Source: an uncultured Sulfolobales archaeon (GTDB lineage: Archaea > Thermoproteota > Thermoprotei_A > Sulfolobales > NBVN01). Taken from it: a stretch of DNA of 38,473 bases. Positions 15,491-22,199 of this stretch are shown one piece after another. The position numbers and the translations under genes were made by a program. Where the stretch lies: positions 1-38,473 of the forward strand of contig CALEDH010000018.1 of assembly GCA_937949785.1 (NCBI GenBank), given 5' to 3'. Within the stretch, counting starts at the first letter, position 1, and each line of letters begins with the position of its first letter. Under the pieces are notes generated by a model. It saw only the letters and a list, made by a program, of their open reading frames with translations. It did not search any database and was not told the DNA's origin.

Positions 15491-15916
15491 ATGGGAAGTA
15501 TACCAACGTTGGGTGGTATCTTGGAGGTAAGTGATAGGCAGCAGAGGGTTGAGAGATACCAAAGAGGTGAGAGGGAAGTAAAACCCCTCCCAATAGGTAA
15601 GTCCTGCAATCAATTATGCCCATTCTTTAAGTGTTCTAAGGGCGCCATAGTATATACTAATAAGGTGGTTAAGGGTCACGTACAGAAATCAGCTATGTGT
15701 AGGTGGATTGGGGACCTATGTTTAGGTTATAAATGTCAGTTTAGCTACTGTGAGCGTAGGGCATTATTGCCAAACGGTGTTTGCACCTTAGCTGTAAAGT
15801 TCGACGAAGGAAGTGAGGAGTTCCTTAAAGAGGTGGAGAAGGCTGACATAGGCAGCGGTAAAGTTAAAGACATTCTTGGCCGAAAAACTGGACGCAAAGG
15901 TGCCTTTCTTGAGTAG
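15491..15916 (+). CDS. Conserved-looking eight-cysteine protein, function unknown
   Basis: I do not recognise this 141-residue protein. It has eight cysteines in three groups: C-x3-C-x4-C (SCNQLCPFFKC), C-x6-C-x4-C-x4-C (MCRWIGDLCLGYKCQFSYC) and one in GVC. That spacing suggests one or two metal sites, zinc or an iron-sulfur cluster. The N- and C-terminal tails are charged and lack cysteines. The ATG at 15491 follows EndA by 7 nt; a TTG near 15520 with ggtggt upstream could be a shorter start. Its 3' end overlaps the convergent ubiX gene by 53 bp. A role in RNA processing is suggested only by its place behind endA. Confidence 0.65.
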   Translation: MGSIPTLGGILEVSDRQQRVERYQRGEREVKPLPIGKSCNQLCPFFKCSKGAIVYTNKVVKGHVQKSAMCRWIGDLCLGYKCQFSYCERRALLPNGVCTLAVKFDEGSEEFLKEVEKADIGSGKVKDILGRKTGRKGAFLE

Positions 15917-16499
15917 TTCTTTTATTACTACCCCAACGTAGGTAGAGGTCGTTTTTAATACCTATCACATCTAAGATCTTCCCAACCACGTAATCTACGA
16001 GGTCTCTAACATCTTTAGGATTTATGTAGAATGCTGGTGCTGCAGGCAGTATAACTGCACCAGATGATGATGCCTTAAACATATTAGCTATATCTAAAGT
16101 ACTTAGCGGGGTTTCCCTAATTACTAATACTAAAGGCTTCCTTAACCTAAGGAAGTTTAAAGCAGTTCTAGTCAGTAAGTCGTTTTGATAGGAGTTAGCG
16201 ATGGATGCAAGTGTTTTCAAGGAGCATGGTGTTATGACCATAGAGCTAAAATCATGTATTGCAGATGTGCTTGACAGGAAAGAATTTAAGTCATCCCATC
16301 TAAACACCTCCTTACACCTAGACCTAACTATGTCTAGAAATGTCTTACTACTACAGCACTCATGCTCAGCTACCTTAACAGCGTTCTTACTGATTATTAC
16401 GTATACCTCAAAACCTTCTAAACTACTTAAGTAGTCTATAAGTCTTAATCCGTAGATAATACCGCTAGCACCGCTAATACCTACTACTAGCCTCAACAT
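15864..16499 (-). CDS. ubiX: Flavin prenyltransferase, UbiX/Pad1 family
   Basis: UbiX attaches a dimethylallyl group to FMN to make the prenylated flavin cofactor used by UbiD-type decarboxylases. Landmarks are VVGISGASGIIYGLRLI at the N-terminus (FMN phosphate loop), SSMVITPCSLKTLASIANSYQNDLLTRTAL and RKPLVLVIRETPLSTLDIANMFKASSSGAVILPAAPAFY. Relatives normally end close to LYLRWG; here 18 more residues follow (RTTQERHLCVQFFGQECL region), and they run into the convergent cysteine-rich gene for 53 bp. No UbiD gene is in the window; a UbiD partner elsewhere is assumed. The ATG at 16499 is well supported. Confidence 0.95.
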   Translation of the reverse strand: MLRLVVGISGASGIIYGLRLIDYLSSLEGFEVYVIISKNAVKVAEHECCSSKTFLDIVRSRCKEVFRWDDLNSFLSSTSAIHDFSSMVITPCSLKTLASIANSYQNDLLTRTALNFLRLRKPLVLVIRETPLSTLDIANMFKASSSGAVILPAAPAFYINPKDVRDLVDYVVGKILDVIGIKNDLYLRWGSNKRTTQERHLCVQFFGQECL

Positions 16500-16862
16500 T
16501 TAAAATCACCTTTATAAATACAATAACGTAATTTAAAACTATGTGATGAAGCTCGAAAGGTCGGAGTGATGAAGAGCCCGTGCAGGGCTGAATTACCTTC
16601 ACCTAACGTAGACGTTATTGAATTAGCTTCACCGGTAAACTTGAAGGATGTCTTAAACCATACCTGATATGTGGTGTGACCCATGAGTTGGGGGGAAGTT
16701 AAGATGTGGGGAACTCCTATCACCTCCGAAAGCCATCAACGAAGTCCTAAAAGCTGGGGTTGGGTAAACGACCGTAAAAAGTTAACCATTCAACAACGAA
16801 CTGCTGAAACATCTTCACTTTTAATTCTTCTCTAATACCTTCTAATTAGGTAGGTTAGGTAG
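16500..16862 (+). pseudogene. Spacer with decayed coding remnant of unknown family
   Basis: On the plus strand an ATG at 16570 reads MKSPCRAELPSPNVDVIELA, then SPVNLKDVLNHT, before a TGA. Beyond it, shifted frames give PMSWGEVKMWG and then PKAINEVLKAGVG before a stop near 16769. The pattern of protein-like stretches broken by stops and shifts suggests the remains of a gene. I do not recognise the parent family. A frame on the opposite strand (16493-16723) has no protein-like character. A C/D-like RNA candidate overlaps the left end. Confidence 0.35.
16543..16591 (+). ncRNA. Weak candidate C/D box sRNA
   Basis: The order gtgatga (C, 16543-16549), 12 nt, cgga (degenerate D', 16562-16565), gtgatga (C', 16566-16572), 15 nt, ctga (D, 16588-16591) resembles an archaeal 2'-O-methylation guide of about 50 nt. 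Against it: D' is imperfect, D' and C' touch without the usual spacer, and the right half coincides with an apparent coding remnant. Confidence 0.3.
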
Positions 16863-16874
16863 GTGTGCATCGTA

Positions 16875-17810
16875 ATGGATGAGGAGGTGGTTAAGAAGTA
16901 CTTGAAGGCTGGGGAAATCGCTTGGAGGGTGAAGTACTTCATATCTAGTTATTTAAGGCCTGGTGTTAAGCTACTTAAACTAGCAGATATTGCTGAAGCT
17001 ATGATTAAGGAGTTAGGTGGGCAGCCTGCATTCCCCTTAAATATATCTATTAACTCTATAGCAGCTCATAAGACACCGCTCCTTGATGAGGTAGGAACCA
17101 TAGTAGAGAACGGTGATGTAGTTAAGGTTGATATAGGGGTACACGTCGATGGGTACATAGCCGATACGGCTGTGACCGTAAGTTTTAACGATAAACTCGA
17201 TTTACTTATTGAGAGTGCGAAGGAGGCTTTAGAGAAGTCCTTAAGTATTATCGGAAGTGGTGTTAGGTTCTCAAGCATTGGAAGCGTCATAGAAGAGACT
17301 GCGAGGAGATATGGATTTAAATCTATAAGGAATTTAGGTGGTCATAGTTTAGGTAGGTACTTAATACATGCAGGTGATGTAATACCTAACTACAATGACG
17401 TATTTCAATTAGGGAAGTTTAAGAGTGGTAAGGCATATGCTATTGAACCATTCATATCTAATGGTAAGGGTTATGTGGTGGAGTCTAATGAGGTCGGCAT
17501 ATATGCATTAGCTAAAACTAAGTTTAAAAAGCTTACAACTCAAGAAACTCAACTAGTTAATCAAATCGCAGATAGGTTTAAGACCTTACCGTTCTGCGAG
17601 AGGTGGTTAGCTCATGAAGCAGGCTTACCGATAAATACTTTGAGGACCACCTTAAACTCCTTAGTACTTAAGAACATCATAATGAAGTACCCGGTACTTC
17701 AGGAGGCGTTAAGCACATCATACGTAGCGCAGTTCGAGGAAACCGTTCTAATACGCGATGACGTTCTAATAATAACTAACCCTAAGGGTTCTGAGCTACG
17801 TAGTCTTTAG
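16875..17810 (+). CDS. map: Methionine aminopeptidase, type II
   Basis: This di-metal enzyme removes the initiator methionine from nascent proteins. With the ATG at 16875 the ligands are Asp86 (VVKVDIGVHVDG), Asp97 (GYIADTAV), His157 (NLGGHSLGRYLIHAG), Glu191 (YAIEPF) and Glu288 (QFEETVLI); His65 (AAHKTP) is the substrate-binding histidine. An insert of about 60 residues between the last two ligand groups (winged-helix-like, KFKKLTTQETQL to LVLKNIIMKYP) marks type II. The length of 311 residues is normal. A GTG at 16863 would add four residues; I prefer the ATG because ggtaggtg lies about 10 nt upstream. Confidence 0.95.
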   Translation: MDEEVVKKYLKAGEIAWRVKYFISSYLRPGVKLLKLADIAEAMIKELGGQPAFPLNISINSIAAHKTPLLDEVGTIVENGDVVKVDIGVHVDGYIADTAVTVSFNDKLDLLIESAKEALEKSLSIIGSGVRFSSIGSVIEETARRYGFKSIRNLGGHSLGRYLIHAGDVIPNYNDVFQLGKFKSGKAYAIEPFISNGKGYVVESNEVGIYALAKTKFKKLTTQETQLVNQIADRFKTLPFCERWLAHEAGLPINTLRTTLNSLVLKNIIMKYPVLQEALSTSYVAQFEETVLIRDDVLIITNPKGSELRSL

Positions 17811-18178
17811 TAGGCTTATGAGTTCTCGTAACTCACTGACCCTCCAGTCATGGTGAGCTCACTCATCCGAAGGTACGGGTTTGCTGTGTTTAACTGCCTA
17901 CCTATCCTCAACCCACGCTTACACCTATATAACGTCCCTTTCATAGCATTCACCACCCCACATCTGAACAGTCTCCATAGTAATTCCTAAGAACCCCTCC
18001 ACCTCTTTAAACTTGTACTTCTCCACTAAAACTTATTACAACTTACATCTAATTAAGCCCATCCGCTCTGAAACTGTTGTCAACGACATACCAACGTGTT
18101 AACTATCCGATAACAGTGAGCGTTTTTGATGAAAATATATATTGAAGTTTGATAATGGCTTTAAGGAGGATAATATAG
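17811..18178 (-). other. Spacer with coding-like remnants and a degenerate repeat
   Basis: No intact gene is visible in these 368 bp. On the minus strand protein-like pieces occur in two frames: GMSLTTVSERMGLIRCKL, then LVEKYKFKEVEGFLGITMET and, one frame over, VNAMKGTLYRCKRGLRIGRQ to a stop near 17815. They are broken by stops. Two segments, 17946-17969 and 18052-18086, recur in weakened form at 20518-20543 and 20569-20601. This may be an old duplicated gene or element in decay. A strong purine run, aaggagg at 18162-18168, is a likely ribosome-binding site for the next gene. Confidence 0.35.
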
Positions 18179-19276
18179 ATGGATGGAGGTACTTCAAGCG
18201 ATACTTGGTACTTATTGTTGTTAGCAATGTTTATGATATCCTTTATGCTTAACTTTACTGATATTCCTCAGAGGATACAGTTATGGAGGTTTTCATCCTA
18301 TGTTAGGCGTAGGTTAATTCAGATAGATGAGGTTGAAAGCGATGTAAGACGTAGGTTGATAAGTTACTTAAGTAAGTTAAACATCAGCACTCCTAAGGAA
18401 GTTATAGATAATTTCATGAATAATTACTTTCTAATAGAGCCTGTAAATATAGAGCCTGTTGACATTATTAAAAGGCTTTCACATCTAATTAACGTTAGGG
18501 ATACCAACATTAAGATGTATGCAGAGAAGTATATGCCCGGACTTCAAAAATCTGAGAGATACAATGCGACCGTAGCTTTAGAGATCGCATCAGCGATTAA
18601 TACAGTTAATAAAATCTTAAAGCATTACTTCAAATTAGGGTTGAAGAACAATAATTGGATATTACTCATGCAGTTAGCTCTTGAAATGCCTAACATAATA
18701 AGGATAGTTAACTCATATAGCAAAGCTTTAGACGCCTTCTTCTCGGGGGTCCCTATAGGTGATGGGGCAGGACCCCTACTCGTTAGATACTTAGTAGGTA
18801 GGGCTGAACCTAAATACTTAGCCGAAGATACGGTATACTATGAAGTAGTTGTTGATGGTAGGAAGGTCTATGCTGTAAAAGCTGAAGGGCCTGGAGCAAC
18901 TGTTGGTAAGCCTGGTGAGGCGGTTGAGAAGTTAGTTGAGATGTTAGGGGGTAGTGTTGCTAGGATAATTACCGTTGATGCAGCCTTGAAGTTAGAGATA
19001 GAGGATACCGGTGAGGTAGCTGAGGGTGTAGGAGCGGCTATAGGAGATATAGGGCCTGAGAAGATAGGTATTGAAAGAGCTGCAACTAAGTACGGAATAC
19101 CGTTAGATGCGGTAGTTATTAAGATGTCGTTAGAGGAAGCTATAAACGTTATGACTAAGGATGTCTACGAAGGTGTTTTAAAGGCGTTAGAAAGAGTTAG
19201 GAGGATTATAAGCAACATATGTGAGGGGGGCTCTATAATAGTCATCGGTGTGGGTAATACTGTTGGGGTGTTATAA
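18179..19276 (+). CDS. DUF1512 family protein
   Basis: DUF1512 is an archaeal family of unknown function. This 365-residue protein opens with one hydrophobic segment (about residues 10-25, WYLLLLAMFMISFML), then a helical region to about residue 190. The conserved C-terminal domain begins at IGDGAGPLLVRYLVG and includes DTVYYEVVVDGRKVYAVKAEGPGATVGKPGEAVEKLV, followed by ITVDAALKLEIEDTGEVAEGVGAAIGDIGPEKI. The glycine-rich loops and acidic residues could bind a nucleotide or metal, but that is unproven. The N-terminal helix should anchor it to the membrane. The ribosome-binding site aaggagg is strong. Its TAA shares one base with the ATG of the next gene. Confidence 0.85.
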   Translation: MDGGTSSDTWYLLLLAMFMISFMLNFTDIPQRIQLWRFSSYVRRRLIQIDEVESDVRRRLISYLSKLNISTPKEVIDNFMNNYFLIEPVNIEPVDIIKRLSHLINVRDTNIKMYAEKYMPGLQKSERYNATVALEIASAINTVNKILKHYFKLGLKNNNWILLMQLALEMPNIIRIVNSYSKALDAFFSGVPIGDGAGPLLVRYLVGRAEPKYLAEDTVYYEVVVDGRKVYAVKAEGPGATVGKPGEAVEKLVEMLGGSVARIITVDAALKLEIEDTGEVAEGVGAAIGDIGPEKIGIERAATKYGIPLDAVVIKMSLEEAINVMTKDVYEGVLKALERVRRIISNICEGGSIIVIGVGNTVGVL

Positions 19277-19578
19277 TGATCCAACTACGTAACGCCTTAG
19301 ACATCTTCACGTTGTTAATGATAGTTACAACAATATTACTTCTCATATACACCATAACTGTAATGCTTATGCAGAGAAGTAAAAATAAAGTTACCGCCAC
19401 TCCTAAAGTGGTTACTAAGGTTGGATGTATGCAGAATGACTACAGTGCGGAAAGGGAATACAGTAAAGGGGACTACGTTGGATTAGAGGTAGGTAAATGC
19501 CCGAAGTGTGGAAACTCATTATTCGTTGAGGCCATATATACTGTCAGTAATGTTAAGGGGAAGGAAATCGCTTCATAG
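19276..19578 (+). CDS. Small membrane protein with cytoplasmic CPKCG knuckle
   Basis: This 100-residue protein has one strong transmembrane helix (about residues 11-32, FTLLMIVTTILLLIYTITVML) followed by a basic linker and a C-terminal soluble tail. The tail has Cys51 (GCMQ) and a CPKCG knuckle at about residues 75-79, half of a usual zinc ribbon. The positive residues after the helix suggest that the tail faces the cytoplasm. The start overlaps the DUF1512 stop (TAATG), so the two are probably made together and may form a membrane complex. No family is recognised. Confidence 0.65.
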   Translation: MIQLRNALDIFTLLMIVTTILLLIYTITVMLMQRSKNKVTATPKVVTKVGCMQNDYSAEREYSKGDYVGLEVGKCPKCGNSLFVEAIYTVSNVKGKEIAS

Positions 19579-19635
19579 ATTCAACTTAAATTGATTAGAT
19601 TTAATTTAGGTCAGAGTAGTTAAAGTAGAAGTAAA

Positions 19636-20487
19636 ATGTTTAAAGTCATTCAATACTTAATAGAAGCTATCGACCTAAGCGTATATTCCTACATTAAGCC
19701 AGGAGCTCTGCATAGATACTCATTATATGATGGAGATCTGCATAAATATGTGAAAACCGTAACCACATCGTTAAGTCTGTATGCTCAGGCATGCAGCTTA
19801 GGTGAATCAGTAGCTAAGGGCACGCTTGGAATGCCATCTACAAACTTAGGTAAGCTTATCTCGCAAGCAATATCAACATCGCTTAGTAAGTTAACATCTA
19901 ATACCGTAGTAGAACTCCATTTGATGTTAATACCTACCACCCTTACTATTTCCTATGTTTTAGCTAATGAGCGTGCAATGAATCTAAACACGTTTAGAAA
20001 AATAATTACCTCAATACTTACGTACTCAGACGTTAAAGACGCTGTTGAGGTCTACTCAGCTCTTAAAAAGTTAGACAGGTATGAACGCCTCCTAGTAGAA
20101 TTAGGTATTAGTGAGGGGGTCATTAGGACTAACTCCATGAACCTACGTAGCATATATATGACGTTATGTAGGAAGATAACACCGCTTAGCATGTTAGTTG
20201 ATAAGTTAAATGTGACTATAGGTATGGTAAGTAGGTTCATTAAAAAATATGATGAAACATATGACTACAACTTAGCTACAATAGCATCATATATCTACGG
20301 GTTAGAGACTCTTTACAACATATCGTTTAAGTCAGACCTCCTTAAAGAGCGTAACACTATGAACGAATTATATAGGCTTGATAAAGAACTTAGAGGTAAG
20401 GGCTATAACTTTAATGAATTAATACCTGCACTATGCGTTTCTACAACACTGTCTTTAAGCAGTTTAGACTACTTAAGTAAGAGTTAA
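19636..20487 (+). CDS. Triphosphoribosyl-dephospho-CoA synthase-like (CitG/MdcB) protein
   Basis: CitG makes the prosthetic-group precursor of citrate lyase from ATP and dephospho-CoA; archaea hold relatives of unknown use. In this 283-residue, all-helical protein the opening LIEAIDLSVYSYIKPGALHRYSLYDGDLHKYV matches the CitG signature (KPGNVHR...D). The rest is divergent: SLGESVAKGTLGMPSTNLGKLISQAI aligns with the second conserved stretch. The length fits the family. No citrate or malonate lyase genes are nearby, so the classical role is unlikely and the substrate is unknown. It starts 57 bp after the membrane zinc-knuckle gene, in the same direction. Confidence 0.7.
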   Translation: MFKVIQYLIEAIDLSVYSYIKPGALHRYSLYDGDLHKYVKTVTTSLSLYAQACSLGESVAKGTLGMPSTNLGKLISQAISTSLSKLTSNTVVELHLMLIPTTLTISYVLANERAMNLNTFRKIITSILTYSDVKDAVEVYSALKKLDRYERLLVELGISEGVIRTNSMNLRSIYMTLCRKITPLSMLVDKLNVTIGMVSRFIKKYDETYDYNLATIASYIYGLETLYNISFKSDLLKERNTMNELYRLDKELRGKGYNFNELIPALCVSTTLSLSSLDYLSKS

Positions 20488-20609
20488 TGAAGACTTCTAA
20501 AATACGTGGTGTGGATGGGTATTAACCACCCCAAATCTGGGACGCCCTCATCAACACCGTTTAAAACTATTAAGCCTACCTACTCTGAAATTGTTGAAGA
20601 CGGTGATGA
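20488..20609. other. Spacer with degenerate repeat related to 17.9-18.1 kb
   Basis: The segments 20518-20543 and 20569-20601 resemble 17946-17969 and 18052-18086 in the same order and orientation, but lie closer together (about 25 bp apart rather than about 80). Examples are accacccca and ctctgaaa. No gene is visible. Confidence 0.35.
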
Positions 20610-21350
20610 CTACCTAATATAACCTGCTAGGTCCTTAGGTAAACTAGCGTTTATGACTGTTATACCTTTCCTAGCAGGTAACGATACATTGTATATCTTA
20701 ACGTAGTCTAACTCTGCCTCTAAAATCTTGGAGTTATGGGCATGTGCATGTACTACTATATTGGGTTTGACTTCCTTTAAGACATCCTCCATATGCTTAG
20801 ACCCCATAAAAGGTATTGCCTTCTCAGGCTCACCTCTCACTGTAGTGAGTGTTGGGGCGTAATGCGATATGAATACTGCTAGGTCAGTAGCTTTCTTCAC
20901 ATTGCTGAGTAACTTCCTGATAATTGTAGGTCTCTCTCTATACACTTGTTCTAAAGTAGGTTTATTCTTCCTTTGCCAGTAAGTCAGCCTCTCAAGCACA
21001 CCTCTACTACCTACAACACCTACCTTCAAATTATTAACGTAAATTATAGCGGGTGAGTCATTAAGCCATAGAATCTCGTGGTACTCATTAACGAGTTTCT
21101 CCTCAACCTCGTGGTACTCTTCATTACCGAAGACCGCTACTATCGGGACATCCCTGAATTTAGACTTAATACTATCTACTATCATTCTAAGCTCCTTAAC
21201 ATTACCTTCATCAATCATATCTCCTGCAAATATTATTAGATCAGGCCTTAAATTAATTAACGACTTAAAAGAGGCTAAAAATAGACTAAAATACCTGCTA
21301 CCATGCACATCACCAACAGCGTATATCTTAATTGATGACATTAGACTCAC
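20610..21350 (-). CDS. Metallophosphoesterase (calcineurin-like)
   Basis: This 246-residue protein has the five metallophosphoesterase motifs in order: GDVHG (AVGDVHGSR), GDMID (IIFAGDMIDEGN), GNEE (VAVFGNEEYHE, in place of GNHD/E), SHY (VFISHYAPT) and HAHAH (IVVHAHAHNS). These bind a pair of metals and hydrolyse a phosphate ester. Replacement of His by Glu in the GNHE motif is seen in several archaeal members. The substrate is unknown. The start MSLMSSIKIYAVGD at 21350 has a second Met at position 4. The gene is divergent from the zinc-finger gene, with a palindrome just upstream. Confidence 0.85.
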   Translation of the reverse strand: MSLMSSIKIYAVGDVHGSRYFSLFLASFKSLINLRPDLIIFAGDMIDEGNVKELRMIVDSIKSKFRDVPIVAVFGNEEYHEVEEKLVNEYHEILWLNDSPAIIYVNNLKVGVVGSRGVLERLTYWQRKNKPTLEQVYRERPTIIRKLLSNVKKATDLAVFISHYAPTLTTVRGEPEKAIPFMGSKHMEDVLKEVKPNIVVHAHAHNSKILEAELDYVKIYNVSLPARKGITVINASLPKDLAGYIR

Positions 21351-21353
21351 TAC

Positions 21354-21370
21354 AATTTACTTTGTAAATT
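21354..21370. promoter_or_regulatory. Perfect palindrome in a divergent promoter region
   Basis: The sequence aatttac-ttt-gtaaatt is a perfect 7-bp inverted repeat with a 3-bp centre. It lies 4 bp upstream of the phosphoesterase start and 58 bp upstream of the zinc-finger gene. Its symmetry and place suit a dimeric repressor site; it could also be a chance AT-rich palindrome. Confidence 0.4.
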
Positions 21371-21427
21371 AATTTAAACTTAATATAAGCAATTATATAA
21401 CATATCAGTATTTATATCCCACCTACA

Positions 21428-21655
21428 ATGTTACGTAGGGGTCTGAGGATAGTGGTTAAGTTAATCGGGACAAACTCAGGTGGATATCTTGGTTGGGTGC
21501 TTAAATACTGTAGCATATGTAATAGGAAGTTAATGGTAGATAGTGATGCTGTATATACTTGTCCTAAATGCGGTAATACCTACTACTGCTTAGCCGATTA
21601 TAAGAGACTCCACGGTAAATGCCCGCATTGTAAAAGCGATTTAACGTTAATTTAG
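21428..21655 (+). CDS. Small double zinc-ribbon protein
   Basis: This 75-residue protein has three cysteine pairs: CSIC (C-x2-C), CPKC with a following YYC, and CPHC. Together they read CSICNRKLMV...YTCPKCGNTYYC...GKCPHCKSDLTLI. This is enough for two zinc sites, as in treble-clef or tandem ribbon proteins. The first 25 residues (MLRRGLRIVVKLIGTNSGGYLG) lack motifs, and a GTG at 21497 could be the real start, giving a protein made only of zinc modules. A role in transcription or RNA binding is common for such proteins but not shown here. The TATA-like element ttatataac lies near 21393-21401. Confidence 0.65.
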   Translation: MLRRGLRIVVKLIGTNSGGYLGWVLKYCSICNRKLMVDSDAVYTCPKCGNTYYCLADYKRLHGKCPHCKSDLTLI

Positions 21656-21674
21656 AACTACTAGGTAGGGTCTT

Positions 21675-22001
21675 TTGAGATCTTTAAAAGGTGTTAAGCA
21701 ATTACTCTTAGATAGACAACTTAAAATTAACGTAATTGAATTAGGTGATGAGGTATTAGTAAGTGCTGATGTACAAGCTCTACGTTGGTGTTATGATATC
21801 AACAACGAATTAAACATAGATAATGTAAAGATTGTCTATGCCTTCGTAGAGGTACCTGAAGTTGGGAAAGTGGAAGTTGTTGGCTGTAAAGTTGTTGATG
21901 AGCTTAAAGTTATCAACATTAAATATAAAGTTATTAATGCGGAGGCAGCAATACATACATATCATAGAGTGATTAAACATTTAAGTGAGTTTTGTAGGTA
22001 G
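21675..22001 (+). CDS. Hypothetical protein, 108 residues
   Basis: I do not recognise this protein. It is an alpha/beta sequence with several Val/Ile-rich strands (INVIELGDEVLVSADV, VKIVYAFVEVPEV, VEVVGCKVV) and a C-terminal helix (AAIHTYHRVIKHLSEF). It has three cysteines without a clear pattern. The start is a TTG at 21675 preceded by ggtaggg at 21664-21670, a strong ribosome-binding site that decides the start. It follows the zinc-ribbon gene by 19 nt in the same direction and is likely co-transcribed with it. Confidence 0.6.
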   Translation: MRSLKGVKQLLLDRQLKINVIELGDEVLVSADVQALRWCYDINNELNIDNVKIVYAFVEVPEVGKVEVVGCKVVDELKVINIKYKVINAEAAIHTYHRVIKHLSEFCR

Positions 22002-22034
22002 AGCGTATTTAAGCTCATCTACCGTTGTTGGAGG

Positions 22035-22109
22035 CGGGCCCGCCGGGATTTGAACCCGGGATCTCCGGCTCCGCAGGCCGGCGCCTTATCCTGGCTAGGC
22101 CACGGGCCC
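22035..22109 (-). tRNA. tRNA-Arg (anticodon GCG)
   Basis: The minus strand folds with acceptor GGGCCCG/CGGGCCC, a D arm GCCT...AGGC, anticodon stem CCGGC/GCCGG and loop CTGCGGA, giving anticodon GCG, which reads the Arg codon CGC. The T arm CCGGG TTCAAAT CCCGG is standard. The discriminator is G. The bases after it are CCT, so the CCA end is not encoded and must be added. No intron is present. Confidence 0.94.
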
Positions 22110-22199
22110 TCTCCTAAGTACTTATTACAGCTTCATAAGGGTATTTGTATGTAGGTTTAATAAAGTAATAATGAAGTAGTAGATGGTTAGAGAGTTAAT

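Noticed and set aside
16493-16723. 76-residue minus-strand frame next to ubiX
   Set aside because: It is antisense to a more protein-like decayed frame on the plus strand and has no recognisable motif.
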